64,000 nt of DNA, taken from Helianthus annuus (Eukaryota > Streptophyta > Magnoliopsida > Asterales > Asteraceae). The stretch is taken from NCBI RefSeq assembly GCF_002127325.2, contig NC_035433.2:15922611-15986610 (forward strand), in the 5' to 3' direction. A model generated the notes under the pieces. The model ran no database searches, was not told where the DNA came from, and saw only the letters and a list, made by a program, of their open reading frames with translations. Both the position numbers and the translations under genes were made by a program. Every line of letters starts with the position of its first letter. Position 1 is the stretch's first letter. Below are positions 42,060 to 57,358 of this stretch, in pieces.

Positions 42060-44618
42060 TTGTTCGAAATCACTTCAAAGAATTACATGGCTTCATCATT
42101 GAAAAACACGTCCACGGCGATGTCTGCAGTCACCTCGTCTCAGAACACTCTGCCTCCTCCACCGGCAGGATCCCAGAAGAATGCTGAGAAGAGACCAACT
42201 CCTACTAACTCTAAACCTCCATCTTCTTCTGCTATGAATTCTTATACTCCCAGTACTAGTGACGTATTTACTTTGATTTTGCAGATGAAGGATCGTATGC
42301 AGCGGCAGGATGAAACTAATGAAAGGATCCTTAGGGAAATTGGAGATCTCAAAAGACAAAAGAAAACGGCAGAGGATCATTCCCCACTGATGCCCAAATC
42401 CTTGAGCTTTGATACTCCAATGATCACTTCTCAGCCATCGGGAATCCCAGACGTGCAAATTATGGGAGAATCAAGAGGATTGCACCTCGGATCGGCAGCA
42501 ATGACTCAGGCATCAGGCTCACACTTTCAGCCGGCAGGATCCTATCCCCAGCATATGGGATCCTTCATGAATTCAGGAGCCTATCCGGGAGCACAGCAGT
42601 TTCAAGGATCCTACTTTGTTCCAGGATCATCCCAGGTTCAAGGATCCTCCTTTGTTCCAGGATCATCCCAGATACCAGGATCCTTCCAGATGCCAGGATC
42701 CCTAAAGAGTTTGCAAACAGGAAGTCTAGATGTCCATCAAGGGGACTTCATTCCAATGCAGACCATTGCTTCCACTGGTCCCTCCGTTATCCCAGAATCC
42801 CAGCAATATGGATTCACTAACTTGAACTCAATGGGAGGTAACACTTTAAATAATTATCTTACCACTAACCATGGATTCATGCAGGATACAGGTATCAATC
42901 ATGCTATGGCCAGGGAGTTGCAGAAGCTAAAAGATATGATCTCAAGTGTTCTAGGGGTAGTCAAGCCTATCCCAGAGATTGCAGATGGAAGCCATAAGGT
43001 ATCTTGCTTTGCACCACCAATTTGTGATACAGAGGTACCCAAAAGGTTCCATATCCCTACTATGAAGCTGTATGATGGTACAACGGATCCTGAGGAGCAC
43101 ATAGCACAATACAGGGAAAGGATGGAGATCAATCCAATCCCGGAAAAGCTAAAGGAAGCATGCCTATGTAAAGGATTTGGATCCACTCTTACTGGATCAG
43201 CTCTTAAATGGCTGCTAAGTCTTCCCCCTTACTCTATTACTTCATTTGCTAATTTAGTTAATTTATTCAGTAACCAATTCTCTTGTAGTAGAAAATTTGA
43301 AAGATTAACTAGTGATTTATATAGGGTAACTCAAAGTCATAATGAATCATTAAGGGATTATATAACTAAATTCAGTAAAGAATCCTTGGACATTCCCAAC
43401 TTGGATATGGCTACGGCTGTTGAAGCCTTCAAAATGGGACTGCTTAAGGATTCATTATTCTATGATGATCTTGTTATGACACCATGCAGGAATCTAGATG
43501 AAGTAAGAACTCGGGCACTCAGGTTCATCCGGCTAGAGGATGACAAGAGGATCCAGGAGAGACAAGTAGGATCCTCAAAACAAGAGAAGCAAGGATCCTC
43601 CTTCAAAAACAATAAATTCAAATCCTACCATAGAAGTGACAACCAGAATGTGCATGCTGTTGACCAAGAAGAGGATGATGAAGATTATCCTCCAATCTCA
43701 GAATATTGTTTTTCCGTTGATAATCATGAACTAATCCTTGCAATGCAGAATCTAGGAGAAAAAGCTAGGTGGCCCAGGAAGAATGATAAACCATCCGGGA
43801 CTAAAGACAAATCAAAATGGTGTGCATACCATGAGGATTTCGGGCATCTAACTGAAGAATGCATAGCTTTAAGAAAAGAAATTGGATATCTGTTAAGCAA
43901 GGGGCATCTAAAAGAATTATTAGGAAGAAAAAAGCAAAGGACTCAGGATCCTGAAAGGATCCCTGAAAAGGCTCCAGCCCCTCCGACGAATGCACAAGTG
44001 ATCAACTTTATTTCCGGAGGATCAGACATCTGTGGTACATCCTTCTCGGCGGCCAAAAGGCATGCAAAGGAAGCAAAAATGGATAATGGAGAGAGACCTA
44101 TTCGAACATCAAGTGTCTCGGAAGGAAAAACGATAACGTTTGATGAGAATGATCTCATTAACATCCAGGATCCTCATCATGATAGTTTAGTTATTACTCT
44201 CTTTATCTCTAACCATTTTGTCCGCAGGATCCTTATCGACGGAGGAAGCTCAGTGAACATTATCCAGCTTGATGTTCTGAAGAAAATGGGTATCCCAGAA
44301 TCGGACATCACACCAAGATCCTCCGTGCTTGTAGGATTCAGTGGAGAAACGAAGAAAACTCTGGGGGACATCAAACTCCCAATCTACGTGGAAGGATTAC
44401 ATAATTATCAAAAATTTTGTGTTATTGACTGTTTATCTTGTTGCAATGTTATCCTTGGCAGGCCCTGGATACACGATATGAAAGCAGTTCCATCCACCTA
44501 TCATCAATGTGTGAAACTCCCTAGCCCATGGGGGATAATCAAGATAGATAGTGATCAGCAGGAGGCTAAGGATTGTTATACCTCATCCATGAAGCCAACC
44601 TCGAAGCCAAGGGAGTAA
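42060..44618 (+). CDS. Tat gag-protease ORF, 852 codons
   Basis: Structural protein plus aspartic protease of the Tat element. Order: a Ser/Pro/Gln-rich N-terminus; a repetitive Gly-Ser segment (QFQGSYFVPGSSQVQGSSFV, about residues 180-225); the Retrotrans_gag domain (about 320-480, from FHIPTMKLYDGTTDPEEHIA); and a CHHC-type knuckle CAYHEDFGHLTEEC (near 586). The protease active site ILIDGGSSVNII follows (near 725). The frame is intact. It ends in two consecutive stops, TAA TAG, and pol follows in the same frame 30 bases later. Expression of pol would therefore need readthrough or separate initiation. The start is the first ATG (MFEITSKNYMASSLKN); the second ATG, MASSLKN, is an alternative. 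Confidence 0.9.
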   Translation: MFEITSKNYMASSLKNTSTAMSAVTSSQNTLPPPPAGSQKNAEKRPTPTNSKPPSSSAMNSYTPSTSDVFTLILQMKDRMQRQDETNERILREIGDLKRQKKTAEDHSPLMPKSLSFDTPMITSQPSGIPDVQIMGESRGLHLGSAAMTQASGSHFQPAGSYPQHMGSFMNSGAYPGAQQFQGSYFVPGSSQVQGSSFVPGSSQIPGSFQMPGSLKSLQTGSLDVHQGDFIPMQTIASTGPSVIPESQQYGFTNLNSMGGNTLNNYLTTNHGFMQDTGINHAMARELQKLKDMISSVLGVVKPIPEIADGSHKVSCFAPPICDTEVPKRFHIPTMKLYDGTTDPEEHIAQYRERMEINPIPEKLKEACLCKGFGSTLTGSALKWLLSLPPYSITSFANLVNLFSNQFSCSRKFERLTSDLYRVTQSHNESLRDYITKFSKESLDIPNLDMATAVEAFKMGLLKDSLFYDDLVMTPCRNLDEVRTRALRFIRLEDDKRIQERQVGSSKQEKQGSSFKNNKFKSYHRSDNQNVHAVDQEEDDEDYPPISEYCFSVDNHELILAMQNLGEKARWPRKNDKPSGTKDKSKWCAYHEDFGHLTEECIALRKEIGYLLSKGHLKELLGRKKQRTQDPERIPEKAPAPPTNAQVINFISGGSDICGTSFSAAKRHAKEAKMDNGERPIRTSSVSEGKTITFDENDLINIQDPHHDSLVITLFISNHFVRRILIDGGSSVNIIQLDVLKKMGIPESDITPRSSVLVGFSGETKKTLGDIKLPIYVEGLHNYQKFCVIDCLSCCNVILGRPWIHDMKAVPSTYHQCVKLPSPWGIIKIDSDQQEAKDCYTSSMKPTSKPRE

Positions 44619-44648
44619 TAGCAATTACAGTATCCTCCGAGGAATGTC

Positions 44649-47927
<3,279 letters not shown>

Positions 47928-49287
47928 ACATGATCCTTCAAGCAGGTGATCCTTACATTGAAGTATCCTCGAAGGATCCCGGTGATGTCAGTGATCCTTA
48001 CTCTGGTAATATCCTTATCTTAAAACTATTACATTTCCTTACTTTTTACCAAAGGGTAAGGATCCTGTATCCTTCATCCTCTTCTCACGAACCATTTGAG
48101 TTATGATAGTTCAGGTATCTTCAGCATATCGTTAAAGATCTTCAAAAGCACCGCAGATCCTTGGGTTCAACCCCAGTTATCCTTGGGAGCATCCCCAGTT
48201 TCCGCCAGCAGCGCACGATGATCCTGATATAGTTCACGTCTTTGGGACCAGTACCCACTTCCGGGGCTGACAACCTCATCGTACTGGCTATACCCAGGAT
48301 CCTACGTATAATGGTAGACGTACCATACATCCGTTCCTAAGGTTTCTAACGTTTTCACGTTAGCTAAGGTTTTGACATTTTCATGTCACTAAGTTTGGAT
48401 AGTCGCCAGTAAGGGCCATACTCCAGTTTACATACGATCCTTTGGGCTTGTCCCCAGTTATCCTTTGGGCTTGTCCCCAGTTATCCTTTGGGCATGTCCC
48501 CAGTTATTAATTTATCTTTTACATTGGCTTAGTCCCAAGTTATGTTCCGTTTTTCAGGTTCTCGAAGTTAAACAAATAAGGATCCTTAATCCTTATTATC
48601 CGTTAAAATTTCACTTTTGGTTATCTTGATTAAAGGTTAGGATCCTAACTTGGATCCTCAGGTATGATCCTTGACTATTTTGATTATACTAAACAACCCT
48701 TACACTTTGACAACTAAACCTATGGTCCTTGAAATTGAAGTACTTCAAAAATTTTCAGTGTCAGGATATTTGATCTAGGATCATATCCTAAATTTATTAA
48801 ACATGGTTTGCTCAACTCTTGTTACTCTAACAAATATGTTTCTAAAACAAACTGGAAAATAAGAAGACAAATAAAGGATAACAACACGAGATAAGCCAGA
48901 AAGATTAAAGTTATATTATTAACAAAGGATCTTAAACCCTTTCAAAAAAGTTGTCAAAATTGCCAACCCACATTTCTACCAGCAAAACGTGGCCCGTCCA
49001 CATGGGTTGGCAAAGGGTGTCCATTGTCTATGCGGTCTCAGCAGGTGCAGGAAATTAAAAGGCGGCAGGATCACAAAGGCTTCATCCCCCAAACAGAGGA
49101 TCCCTCCACCATTTGCGATCCTACCTATTGTTCAAAGGATCCAGGATCCTTAACCCTAAAAACTATTGTTCAAAGTACAGACCATCATTGTTTCAAAACA
49201 TCATAACCACAAACAAACTACTACCAAACTTAAAAAATTGGGCTCCGGCCTAGTCTCGAAATATCCATCATCGCCCAATCCAGCAGC
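47928..49287 (+). other. Tat 3' non-coding spacer with short repeats
   Basis: Contains three copies of a 23-25-bp unit TCCTTTGGGCTTGTCCCCAG (48437-48510) and scattered GGATCC words. No sense frame of interest. The antisense gene ends at 49288. Confidence 0.7.
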
Positions 49288-50977
49288 TCACACCTTTGCT
49301 GCTCCATCACCACCAGCTTCTCCACCCTGATCCTTGTCAGCATCACCGCCCTCCAGCATTGGGATCTCCTCAGCTTCGTCCTCATCCTCCAGCTCTGCCA
49401 ATCTCGCCTTCCAACCCTCCACGTCCCATGAGCTTTTGTCAAAGGCAGGATCCTGAGCCTCCGCAGCCATCTGTAGTTGTATCTTGTACATAGCAATTGC
49501 GGCAGAGACCTTGGCGTTCTGGGTGATCTCCTGCTTCTCGCCATCCATGTTGATCAGCATTTGAGCAGCCTCATCCTTAGTAGCCCGGAGTTCCTTCTCA
49601 AGATCGGCTATCTTGAGATCCTTTAACACGCCCATTTGTTGGAGGTCGGCGATTTGGCTTTCCTGATCCTCGACATGGCCAAGGTAGGTCTCAATCTCAG
49701 CAAGTTTCTGCAGAAGAAAAAAAAAAGGGTAAGTTCAGGACCAGGTGATCCTCAAAGAAGCAGGATATACAGGCAAAATACACAAGCAGGATATACAGGC
49801 AAAATACACAAGCAGGATATACAGGCAAAATACACAAGCAGGATATTCAAGAATGATAACCAACAGGGGCAGTGATCCTTACCTCATTGACATAGTCAAG
49901 GAACTGCTGGCGAAGCAGGGGAAATCCTTGGAGATCCTCAGAAGTCTTTCTCTTCTTCCCCTTACCCCTAACAGGTGCTTTAGGAGCCGAAGCAGAGGGA
50001 CTGGCAACAGAAGTCTTCTTTCTTGAAGACTTGACATTGGCAAGTTCATCAATCCCGAACTTGGAGGCAGACTTGGCAGACTTAGCAGGTTTCCCAGCGC
50101 CTACACCATCAAAACAAGATAAGTTCCCTTACTAACTAAACAGTCTTACATATAACTTACTTTTTAACAAGGATACTTACTTGACATAGTGGCAAATGCG
50201 GAGGATACTTCTTGTGAATCTTGGACGGTGACTTGAAAACTTCTGGTCTCAGGATCAAGCTTTTTGAAAGCTAAAACTCTCTCTCTTGCAGCAGGGGTTA
50301 ACTTGAGATGAGCAATGGAGATAGCTGCACAAAAGACAAAAAAGACATTAGTGATCCTCATCATAAGAGACAAGTCTGATGGTGACCCTTCCAAGATCCT
50401 CTATCCTACCATGAGTAGCCCACTCCTTGGGCAGATCCTCCCCGTTAGGGATGGTATCTCTCCTAACAAAGAAGAATCGTCGCTTCCAGTTGGTATCATT
50501 TTTTGTGACCTTAAAAACAGGGTGATCCTCTCCAGCTTTCCGTTTCAGCAAATATCGATAGAAACCAAACGTGGTAAGATCATAAAGATCAGCCAGCTCT
50601 GCCATCCCTAAGTCAATCCCCTCCTGCTCGATGATCCTCTCGAAGGTATACAGAACCCTCCAGATCATCGGCATGGCTTGGATATAAGATATGCCGGTCA
50701 AGGAAAAGAAGGATTGGGTGAAGGCTGGAAAAGGATACGAATATCCTATGGTAAACGGAGTTGCAGGAAAGGCCACCCAAGTGTCGGAAACAAAATCGCT
50801 TAAAGCGGTGGAAGTGAATGACTTGAAGATAGCATCCGCCGGAAAACAATGACGGATCCTATCAACATGAGCGTCGGTGAAGCAGCATCTCTCCGTAGGA
50901 GAGTCTTTAATGATCCCTTGGCTTTTTAGGGGACTGCTCTTCTTGTGATCCTTGTGAGGAGAATTTCGGAGCAACAT
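49288..50977 (-). CDS. Spliced antisense gene carried by the Tat element, 449 aa
   Basis: Four exons on the strand opposite gag-pol: 50977-50410, 50324-50181, 50100-49883, 49707-49288. Donors gtagga, gtaagt, gtaagg; acceptors gtgcag, gtgtag, ctgcag. Lengths 568, 144, 218 and 420 give exactly 450 codons with the stop. Exon 1 encodes a globular region (RCCFTDAHVDRIRHCFPADA; FPAFTQSFFSLTGISYIQAM; RRFFFVRRDTIP). Exon 3 is Lys/Ser-rich (nuclear-signal-like GKGKKRKTS). Exon 4 is a coiled coil ending in an acidic tail. Extra antisense ORFs near the 3' LTR are reported for Tat-type elements, and exon 1 resembles the 'putative gypsy-type transposon' domain as I remember it. The function is unknown. 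An upstream exon is possible, because a donor-like gtaagt overlaps the chosen ATG. Confidence 0.75.
49750..49855 (-). repeat. Tandem repeat inside intron 3 of the antisense gene
   Basis: A 26-bp unit containing GGATATACAGGCAAAATACA is repeated about four times. It lies wholly within an intron and so leaves the frame untouched. Confidence 0.8.
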
Positions 50978-51070
50978 ACTTACAGCAGAATTAAAACAGA
51001 GGAGCAGAAAAACAGAGCAAGAGAAGGAAGAAAGAAAAGAAGAGAATACCTGATCGATCTTCGGTAGAGA

Positions 51071-51077
51071 TTATAAA
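51071..51077 (-). promoter_or_regulatory. Possible TATA box of the antisense gene
   Basis: The minus strand reads CCCTTTATAATC about 95 bp upstream of the ATG at 50977, between the gene and the LTR. The same sequence is kept in the deleted copy (54328 onward). Placement fits a dedicated promoter; unproven. Confidence 0.4.
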
Positions 51078-51274
51078 GGGAGTATATCTTGAATTTAAAT
51101 GCAAATTGATCCTTACCCTATCTCCTATTTATAATCATGATTTGCAGGGATGTCACCTCAGTGACGTAAGGATTGCAACGGCTAGTTCGAGATTAACGGC
51201 TAGTTATCCGAGTTGTTCGTTGCAGATAAGATCAAAGCAAAATATAACTTATTTATTTACAATAAACTCCTTAT

Positions 51275-51288
51275 ATTTTGGGGGCAAT
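51275..51288 (+). other. Tat polypurine tract
   Basis: TTTTGGGGGCAAT directly precedes LTR 2; the same tract precedes LTR 3. Confidence 0.8.
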
Positions 51289-52006
51289 TGTTAGGGCTGG
51301 ATTTTTATAATACATGATCCTTACATGTGATCCTAACCAGTGATCCTCATTTCTTTGGCAGATAGTGATCCTCAGCAGAGTTTCAGGATCAGGATCACGG
51401 ACCATCATAGGATCCTAGTGCTAACAGTTGCTTCCATTGAATTTAATGTTGTTTTGCAGGACGTCTAGCAGGATCCGCTCTTAAGCATCGCAATCAAAGG
51501 ACGCGTCTTTACAACTATAGCATGTGCTTAATCAGAGATGGACGTTACGAAGGATATGGAAACTTGGCATGATTTAAGGGCGATAATTTAGGCTAGATTT
51601 GCTTTTATTTCTAAAGGAGCAATGAGCTGATTATTAGTCTTTTTACCTAAAATAGGTCACCTACACTTGTATATATAACACTCTTCCCCACTCGGAAGAA
51701 CACACAACACAATTCTCACACGCTTAGACACTCGAAACTATAGTGATCCTTGTACTCAGCTCATTATCATCCGAAGTTGTAACCATTTTTTCTTATATTG
51801 AAGTTTGGTGATCGGTAGTTGCCATCACCCGAGGTTTTTTATGCCGGAGATCATACATTGATCAAGGGCTTTTTCCTCGTATAAATCATTGTGTCTTTGC
51901 ATATTTCTCACTGAAGTGATCCTTTACTTTTTCAATAAACCAAGCATCATACCCCATTTACATAAAGTTTGGTTGCATTATCCTTGTGTGATTTTTGACC
52001 AAAACA
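51289..52006 (+). repeat. Tat LTR 2 (shared middle LTR)
   Basis: 718 bp, almost identical to LTR 1. It is followed by a second primer site and internal region rather than a target duplication. Confidence 0.93.
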
Positions 52007-52056
52007 GTTTGGCGCCCACCGTGGGGCAATTGGTGCTTCATTCATAAGAAAACCTT

Positions 52057-53817
52057 TTGTTCGAAATCACTTCAAAGAATTACATGGCTTCATCATTGAA
52101 AAACACGTCCACGGCGATGTCTGCAGTCACCTCGTCTCAGAACACTCTGCCTCCTCCACCGGCAGGATCCCAGAAGAATGCTGAGAAGAGACCAACTCCT
52201 ACTAACTCTAAACCTCCATCTTCTTCTGCTATGAATTCTTATACTCCCAGTACTAGTGACGTATTTACTTTGATTTTGCAGATGAAGGATCGTATGCAGC
52301 GGCAGGATGAAACTAATGAAAGGATCCTTAGGGAAATTGGAGATCTCAAAAGACAAAAGAAAACGGCAGAGGATCATTCCCCACTGATGCCCAAATCCTT
52401 GAGCTTTGATACTCCAATGATCACTTCTCAGCCATCGGGAATCCCAGACGTGCAAATTATGGGAGAATCAAGAGGATTGCACCTCGGATCGGCAGCAATG
52501 ACTCAGGCATCAGGCTCACACTTTCAGCCGGCAGGATCCTATCCCCAGCATATGGGATCCTTCATGAATTCAGGAGCCTATCCGGGAGCACAGCAGTTTC
52601 AAGGATCCTACTTTGTTCCAGGATCATCCCAGTTTCAAGGATCCTCCTTCGTTCCAGGATCATCCCAGATACCAGGATCCTTCCAGATGCCAGGATCCCT
52701 AAAGAGTTTGCAAACAGGAAGTCTAGATGTCCATCAAGGGGACTTCATTCCAATGCAGACCATTGCTTCCACTGGTCCCTCCGTTATCTCAGAATCCCAG
52801 CAATATGGATTCACTAACTTGAACTCAATGGGAGGTAACACTTTAAATAATTATCTTACCACTAACCATGGATTCATGCAGGATACAGGTATCAATCATG
52901 CTATGGCTAGGGAGTTGCAGAAGCTAAAAGATATGATCTCAAGTGTTCCAGGGGTAGTCAAGCCTATCCCAGAGATTGCAGATGGAAGCCATAAGGTATC
53001 TCGCTTTGCACCACCAATTTGTGATGCAGAGGTACCCAAAAGGTTCCATATCCCTACTATGAAGCTGTATGATGGTACAACGGATCCTGAGGAGCACATA
53101 GCACAATACAGGGAAAGGATGGAGATCAATCCAATCCCGGAAAAGCTAAAGGAAGCATGCCTATGTAAAGGATTTGGATCCACTCTTACTGGATCAGTTC
53201 TTAAATGGCTGCTAAGTCTTCCCCCTTACTCTATTACTTCATTTGCTAATTTAGTTAATTTATTCAATAACCAATTCTCTTGTAGTAGAAAATTTGAAAG
53301 ATTAACTAGTGATTTATATAGGGTAACTCAAAGTCATAATGAATCATTAAGGGATTATATAACTAAATTCAGTAAAGAATCCTTGGACATTCCCAACTTG
53401 GATATGGCTACGGCTGTTGAAGCCTTCAAAATGGGACTGCTTAAGGATTCATTATTCTATGATGATCTTGTTATGACACCATGCAGGAATCTAGATGAAG
53501 TAAGAACTCGGGCACTCAGGTTCATCCGGCTAGAGGATGACAAGAGGATCCAGGAGAGACAAGTAGGATCCTCAAAACAAGAGAAGCAAGGATCCTCCTT
53601 CAAAAACAATAAATTCAAATCCTACCATAAAAGTGACAACCAGAATGTGCATGCTGTTGACCAAGAAGAGGATGATGAAGATTAACCTCCAATCTCAGAA
53701 TATTGTTTTTCCGTTGATAATCATGAACTAATCCTTGCAATGCAGAATCTAGGAGAAAAAGCTAGGTGGCCCAGGAAGAATGATAAACCATCCGGGACTA
53801 AAGACAAATCAAAATGA
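52057..53817 (+). pseudogene. Truncated Tat gag of the deleted copy
   Basis: Nearly identical to 42060-43820 but with TAT to TAA at 53683-53685 and cut off at about 53817, before the zinc knuckle. Only a few substitutions separate the two copies, so duplication was recent. Confidence 0.9.
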
Positions 53818-54234
53818 TAAACCAAACGTGGTAAGATCATAAAGATCAGCCAGCTCTGCCATCCCTAAGTCAATCCCCTCCTGCTCGATGATCCTCTCGA
53901 AGGTATACAGAACCCTCCAGATCATCGGCATGGCTTGGATATAAGATATGCCGGTCAAGGGAAAGAAGGATTGGGTGAAGGCTGGAAAAGGATACGAATA
54001 TCCTATGGTAAACGGAGTTGCAGGAAAGGCCACCCAAGTGTCGGAAACAAAATCGCTTAAAGCGGTGGAAGTGAATGACTTGAAGATAGCATCCGCCGGA
54101 AAACAATGACGGATCCTATCAACATGAGCGTCGGTGAAGCAGCATCTCTCCGTAGGAGAGTCTTTAATGATCCCTTGGCTTTTTAGGGGACTGCTCTTCT
54201 TGTGATCCTTGTGAGGAGAATTTCGGAGCAACAT
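53818..54234 (-). pseudogene. Truncated exon 1 of the antisense gene in the deleted copy
   Basis: Retains the N-terminal about 135 codons (MLLRNSPHKDHKKSSPLKSQ) with the start region, then joins gag at 53817. The deletion removed about 6.7 kb between gag and the middle of exon 1. Short shared bases (ATA.AAACCAAAC) at the junction suggest microhomology. Confidence 0.9.
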
Positions 54235-54545
54235 ACTTACAGCAGAATTAAAACAGAGGAGCAGAAAAACAGAGCAAGAGAAGGAAGAAAGAAAAGAAGA
54301 GAATACCTGATCGATCTTCGGTAGAGATTATAAAGGGAGTATATCTTGAATTTAAATGCAAATTGATCCTTACCCTATCTCCTATTTATAATCATGATTT
54401 GCAGGGATGTCACCTCAGTGACGTAAGGATTGCAACGGCTAGTTCGAGATTAACGGCTAGTTATCCGAGTTGTTCGTTGCAGATAAGATCAAAGCAAAAT
54501 ATAACTTATTTATTTACAATAAACTCCTTATATTTTGGGGGCAAT

Positions 54546-55262
54546 TGTTAGGGCTGGATTTTTATAATACATGATCCTTACATGTGATCCTAACCAGTGA
54601 TCCTCATTTCTTTGGCAGATAGTGATCCTCAGCAGAGTTTCAGGATCAGGATCACGGACCATCATAGGATCCTAGTGCTAACAGTTGCTTCCATTGAATT
54701 TAATGTTGTTTTGCAGGACGTCTAGCAGGATCCGCTCTTAAGCATCGCAATCAAAGGACGCGTCTTTACAACTATAGCATGTGCTTAATCAGAGATGGAC
54801 GTTATGAAGGATATGGAAACTTGGCATGATTAAAGGCGATAATTTAGGCTAGATTTGCTTTTATTTCTAAAGGAGTAATGAGCTGATTATTAGTCTTTTT
54901 ACCTAAAATAGGTCACCTACACTTGTATATATAACACTCTTCCCCACTCGGAAGAACACACAACACAATTCTCACACGCTTAGACACTCGAAACTATAGT
55001 GATCCTTGTACTCAGCTCATTATCATCCGAAGTTGTAACCATTTTTTCTTATATTGAAGTTTGGTGATCGGTAGTTGCCATCACCCGAGGTTTTTTATGC
55101 CGGAGATCATACATTGATCAAGGGCTTTTTCCTCGTATAAATCATTGTGTCTTTGCATATTTCTCACTGAAGTGATCCTTTACTTTTTCAATAAACCAAG
55201 CATCATACCCCATTTACATAAAGTTTGGTTGCATTATCCTTGTGTGATTTTTGACCAAAACA
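54546..55262 (+). repeat. Tat LTR 3
   Basis: 717 bp; a few substitutions and a one-base loss against LTR 2. Followed by the GTATT target duplication. Confidence 0.93.
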
Positions 55263-55548
55263 GTATTTTACAAGGAATCCGGTTAAGAAGATGAATTAGA
55301 GGTTGCACAATGGTTGAGTTGGGTAATCGGTGGAATCCCGTTGGCGTAAATTGACTGACATAATTCAAAAAAAAACCTCGGATCAAGTAGGTTACCGTGC
55401 TGAATAATATGTTATCTTGGGATATTCTAACCAAAAAAGGTTATAACCTGTAGAGTTCAGATCGAAAATAATACTTTTTTCTAGAGATGTTAAATTTTAT
55501 GAATTGGTATTTCCTTTTATAAAGATAATACACTCAAATTGTTTTTTG

Positions 55549-56395
55549 ACATTTATGATTCACAAGAGGCTGAAGCTTCCGATGGTGTAAATTCCCAACA
55601 CTTGTACAACCAATCTTTCATTAAAAAATATTCAGCAAACTGTGGCCATGTGATCATCGGGACACCAGCGCAAACCCCTTCAATAGTCGAGTTCCATCCA
55701 CAATGTGTCAAGAACGCACCCACAGCTGGGTGCGATAGGATCAAAACTTGTGAAGCCTACCCGCGTATCAAAACACCTCTACCTTTTACTTGTGACTCGA
55801 ACCCTAGTTGGAATCTATCGATTTTCTTCTCCCATGATTGCAGCCTGAGAGTCTTTAAAATAAAGTTCTTCACAATTTCAGGTTCACCGTTCATTAGGAA
55901 TGCTAAAGCACTTGGAACGAAATCTCTCACAAACACCTATATGCACACAGAAACTACCAACAAACATGAGTAAAACTGACCATAAACATTATACTTCCAA
56001 AATAAGTTGTTAGTATAACGCGGCGTACCTGATCATAATTTAACTTTTCATCAGAATTGTTGTCGAGTGCTGCAATAGTCCCCACTGGTTGACCACGAAA
56101 GTACACCATTGTCTTCCTTAATGCATCCCAAGCCTCAACAAACATCAGATGTGGTTCAAGCCCATACTGAGCATTACATGAATTGAATGATGATCTCTTA
56201 CTTGGTGAAAAAACATTCTCGAAATCCATATGCCGACCATTTTCTGCGATCAAAGGGTGACGGGGCGTTGCCTCAACAAGCGACTTCTCATCCAAAGATC
56301 TTTGTCTCTCTATGTTCAAGTGTCTAGGCTTATCTAGCAGCTTTGAGAAATTGATATTATCATCACTGCTTTGGTCAAAAATTACCGAAGCAATT
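55549..56395 (-). pseudogene. Chimera of alkaline/neutral invertase exons and a UDP-glycosyltransferase fragment
   Basis: Minus strand: 56395-56029 encodes a neutral invertase (GH100) N-terminal part ([51 protein letters not shown]). An intron with intact borders (CAG/gtacgc ... atatag) runs 56028-55937. The next exon continues [20 protein letters not shown] to RFQLG. There it joins a UGT C-terminal piece: KGRGVLIRG, then a stop where Trp is expected. After that comes the PSPG-box core [20 protein letters not shown] with [10 protein letters not shown], and then a frameshift. The retained intron shows DNA-level capture, not retroposition. It is not a working enzyme: both parts are partial and broken. 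Orientation agrees with the Helitron end at 41094. Confidence 0.88.
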
Positions 56396-56457
56396 TAGTG
56401 ATCAAATTAGTTAAGTGAGGTTGTGTGCTAAAAAGTGTATTGGAAATATGCTGGTTA

Positions 56458-57110
56458 TGTTATTTGGAAAAACAGTATTCAGGATACGGCTCAGGATATT
56501 GAGCTGTATCTATGATCAAACAGTGAGCAAAAAGTAAAGAGGGTGACACGAGATATACGAGGAAAGCCCTTGATCAATCTAGATCGCCGGCATAAAACCT
56601 CGGGAGCTGACAATCGCAGCTGCCTAGTTCTTCTTATTGCTTCAAACTTCAGGATACAATGCAGGATATTGACCAGATCGCTAAGTGTTACAATGCTTTA
56701 TGTGAAAGTAAAAATTGCGAGAGAACAAGTGTGGGAGTGTAGTGAGTGTTGATGTGATGTCCTATTTGATCTGGTGTATCCACCTATTTATAGTAACAAA
56801 TTACAAACGAAAATTCCTATAAATATGGGATGCTCCGAATATTCCATTGTAAACGTTGTAGACCGAGTAATGCGGCTTCAACGTCTTTATTCGAACGACT
56901 TGGACCGAGTCTTCCGCGAAATGATTCCTTATGAACGTTGCTAGCTTCTAACCCACGTACCTGCACATAATCTGTTAGTGATCCTGAGGATACCATTCAG
57001 GATGTTACCAATATCCTGAATCAGCATCCCGGATGTGAACAGATATCATATAACCAAGATATAATCCAAGATATTTCTCAGGAAATGGGCTCAGAATTTC
57101 ACCTATAACA
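56458..57110 (-). mobile_element. 3' LTR of a second, diverged Tat element (minus)
   Basis: The minus strand starts TGTTATAGGTG and ends CCAAATAACA. It shares with the first Tat LTR, inverted, the block TATACGAGGAAAGCCCTTGA and CGGCATAAAACCTCGG. A polypurine tract (TTTTTGGGGACAAT on the minus strand) adjoins at 57111 onward. The outer boundary is inferred, with no target duplication confirmed. Confidence 0.75.
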
Positions 57111-57358
57111 ATTGTCCCCAAAAATGCTACCGTTAAGTATCCTGATACTAACGGTTACATTTTTTCACGAATAACGAGGTAATTAAGAGATAAGACCTTG
57201 ATGCGACTAGTTGTAACCACGCAGCCTATGATTACTCATTACATCCCTATAACTTCTCATCCTCATCATCATTTAATCTTTACCGAAGAGAAAAAGGTAA
57301 ACATTTTTCTCTCAACTCCATCTTCCTCTTTCATTCTACTCAATATTCCGGTGACAAT

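Noticed and set aside
42096..42458. Antisense 120-codon frame opposite gag (also at 52093)
   Set aside because: Shadow of gag; no splice or motif support, unlike the antisense gene near the 3' LTR.
55549..55936. A functional UDP-glycosyltransferase
   Set aside because: Only the C-terminal PSPG-box region is present, with an in-frame stop and a frameshift, fused to invertase exons.
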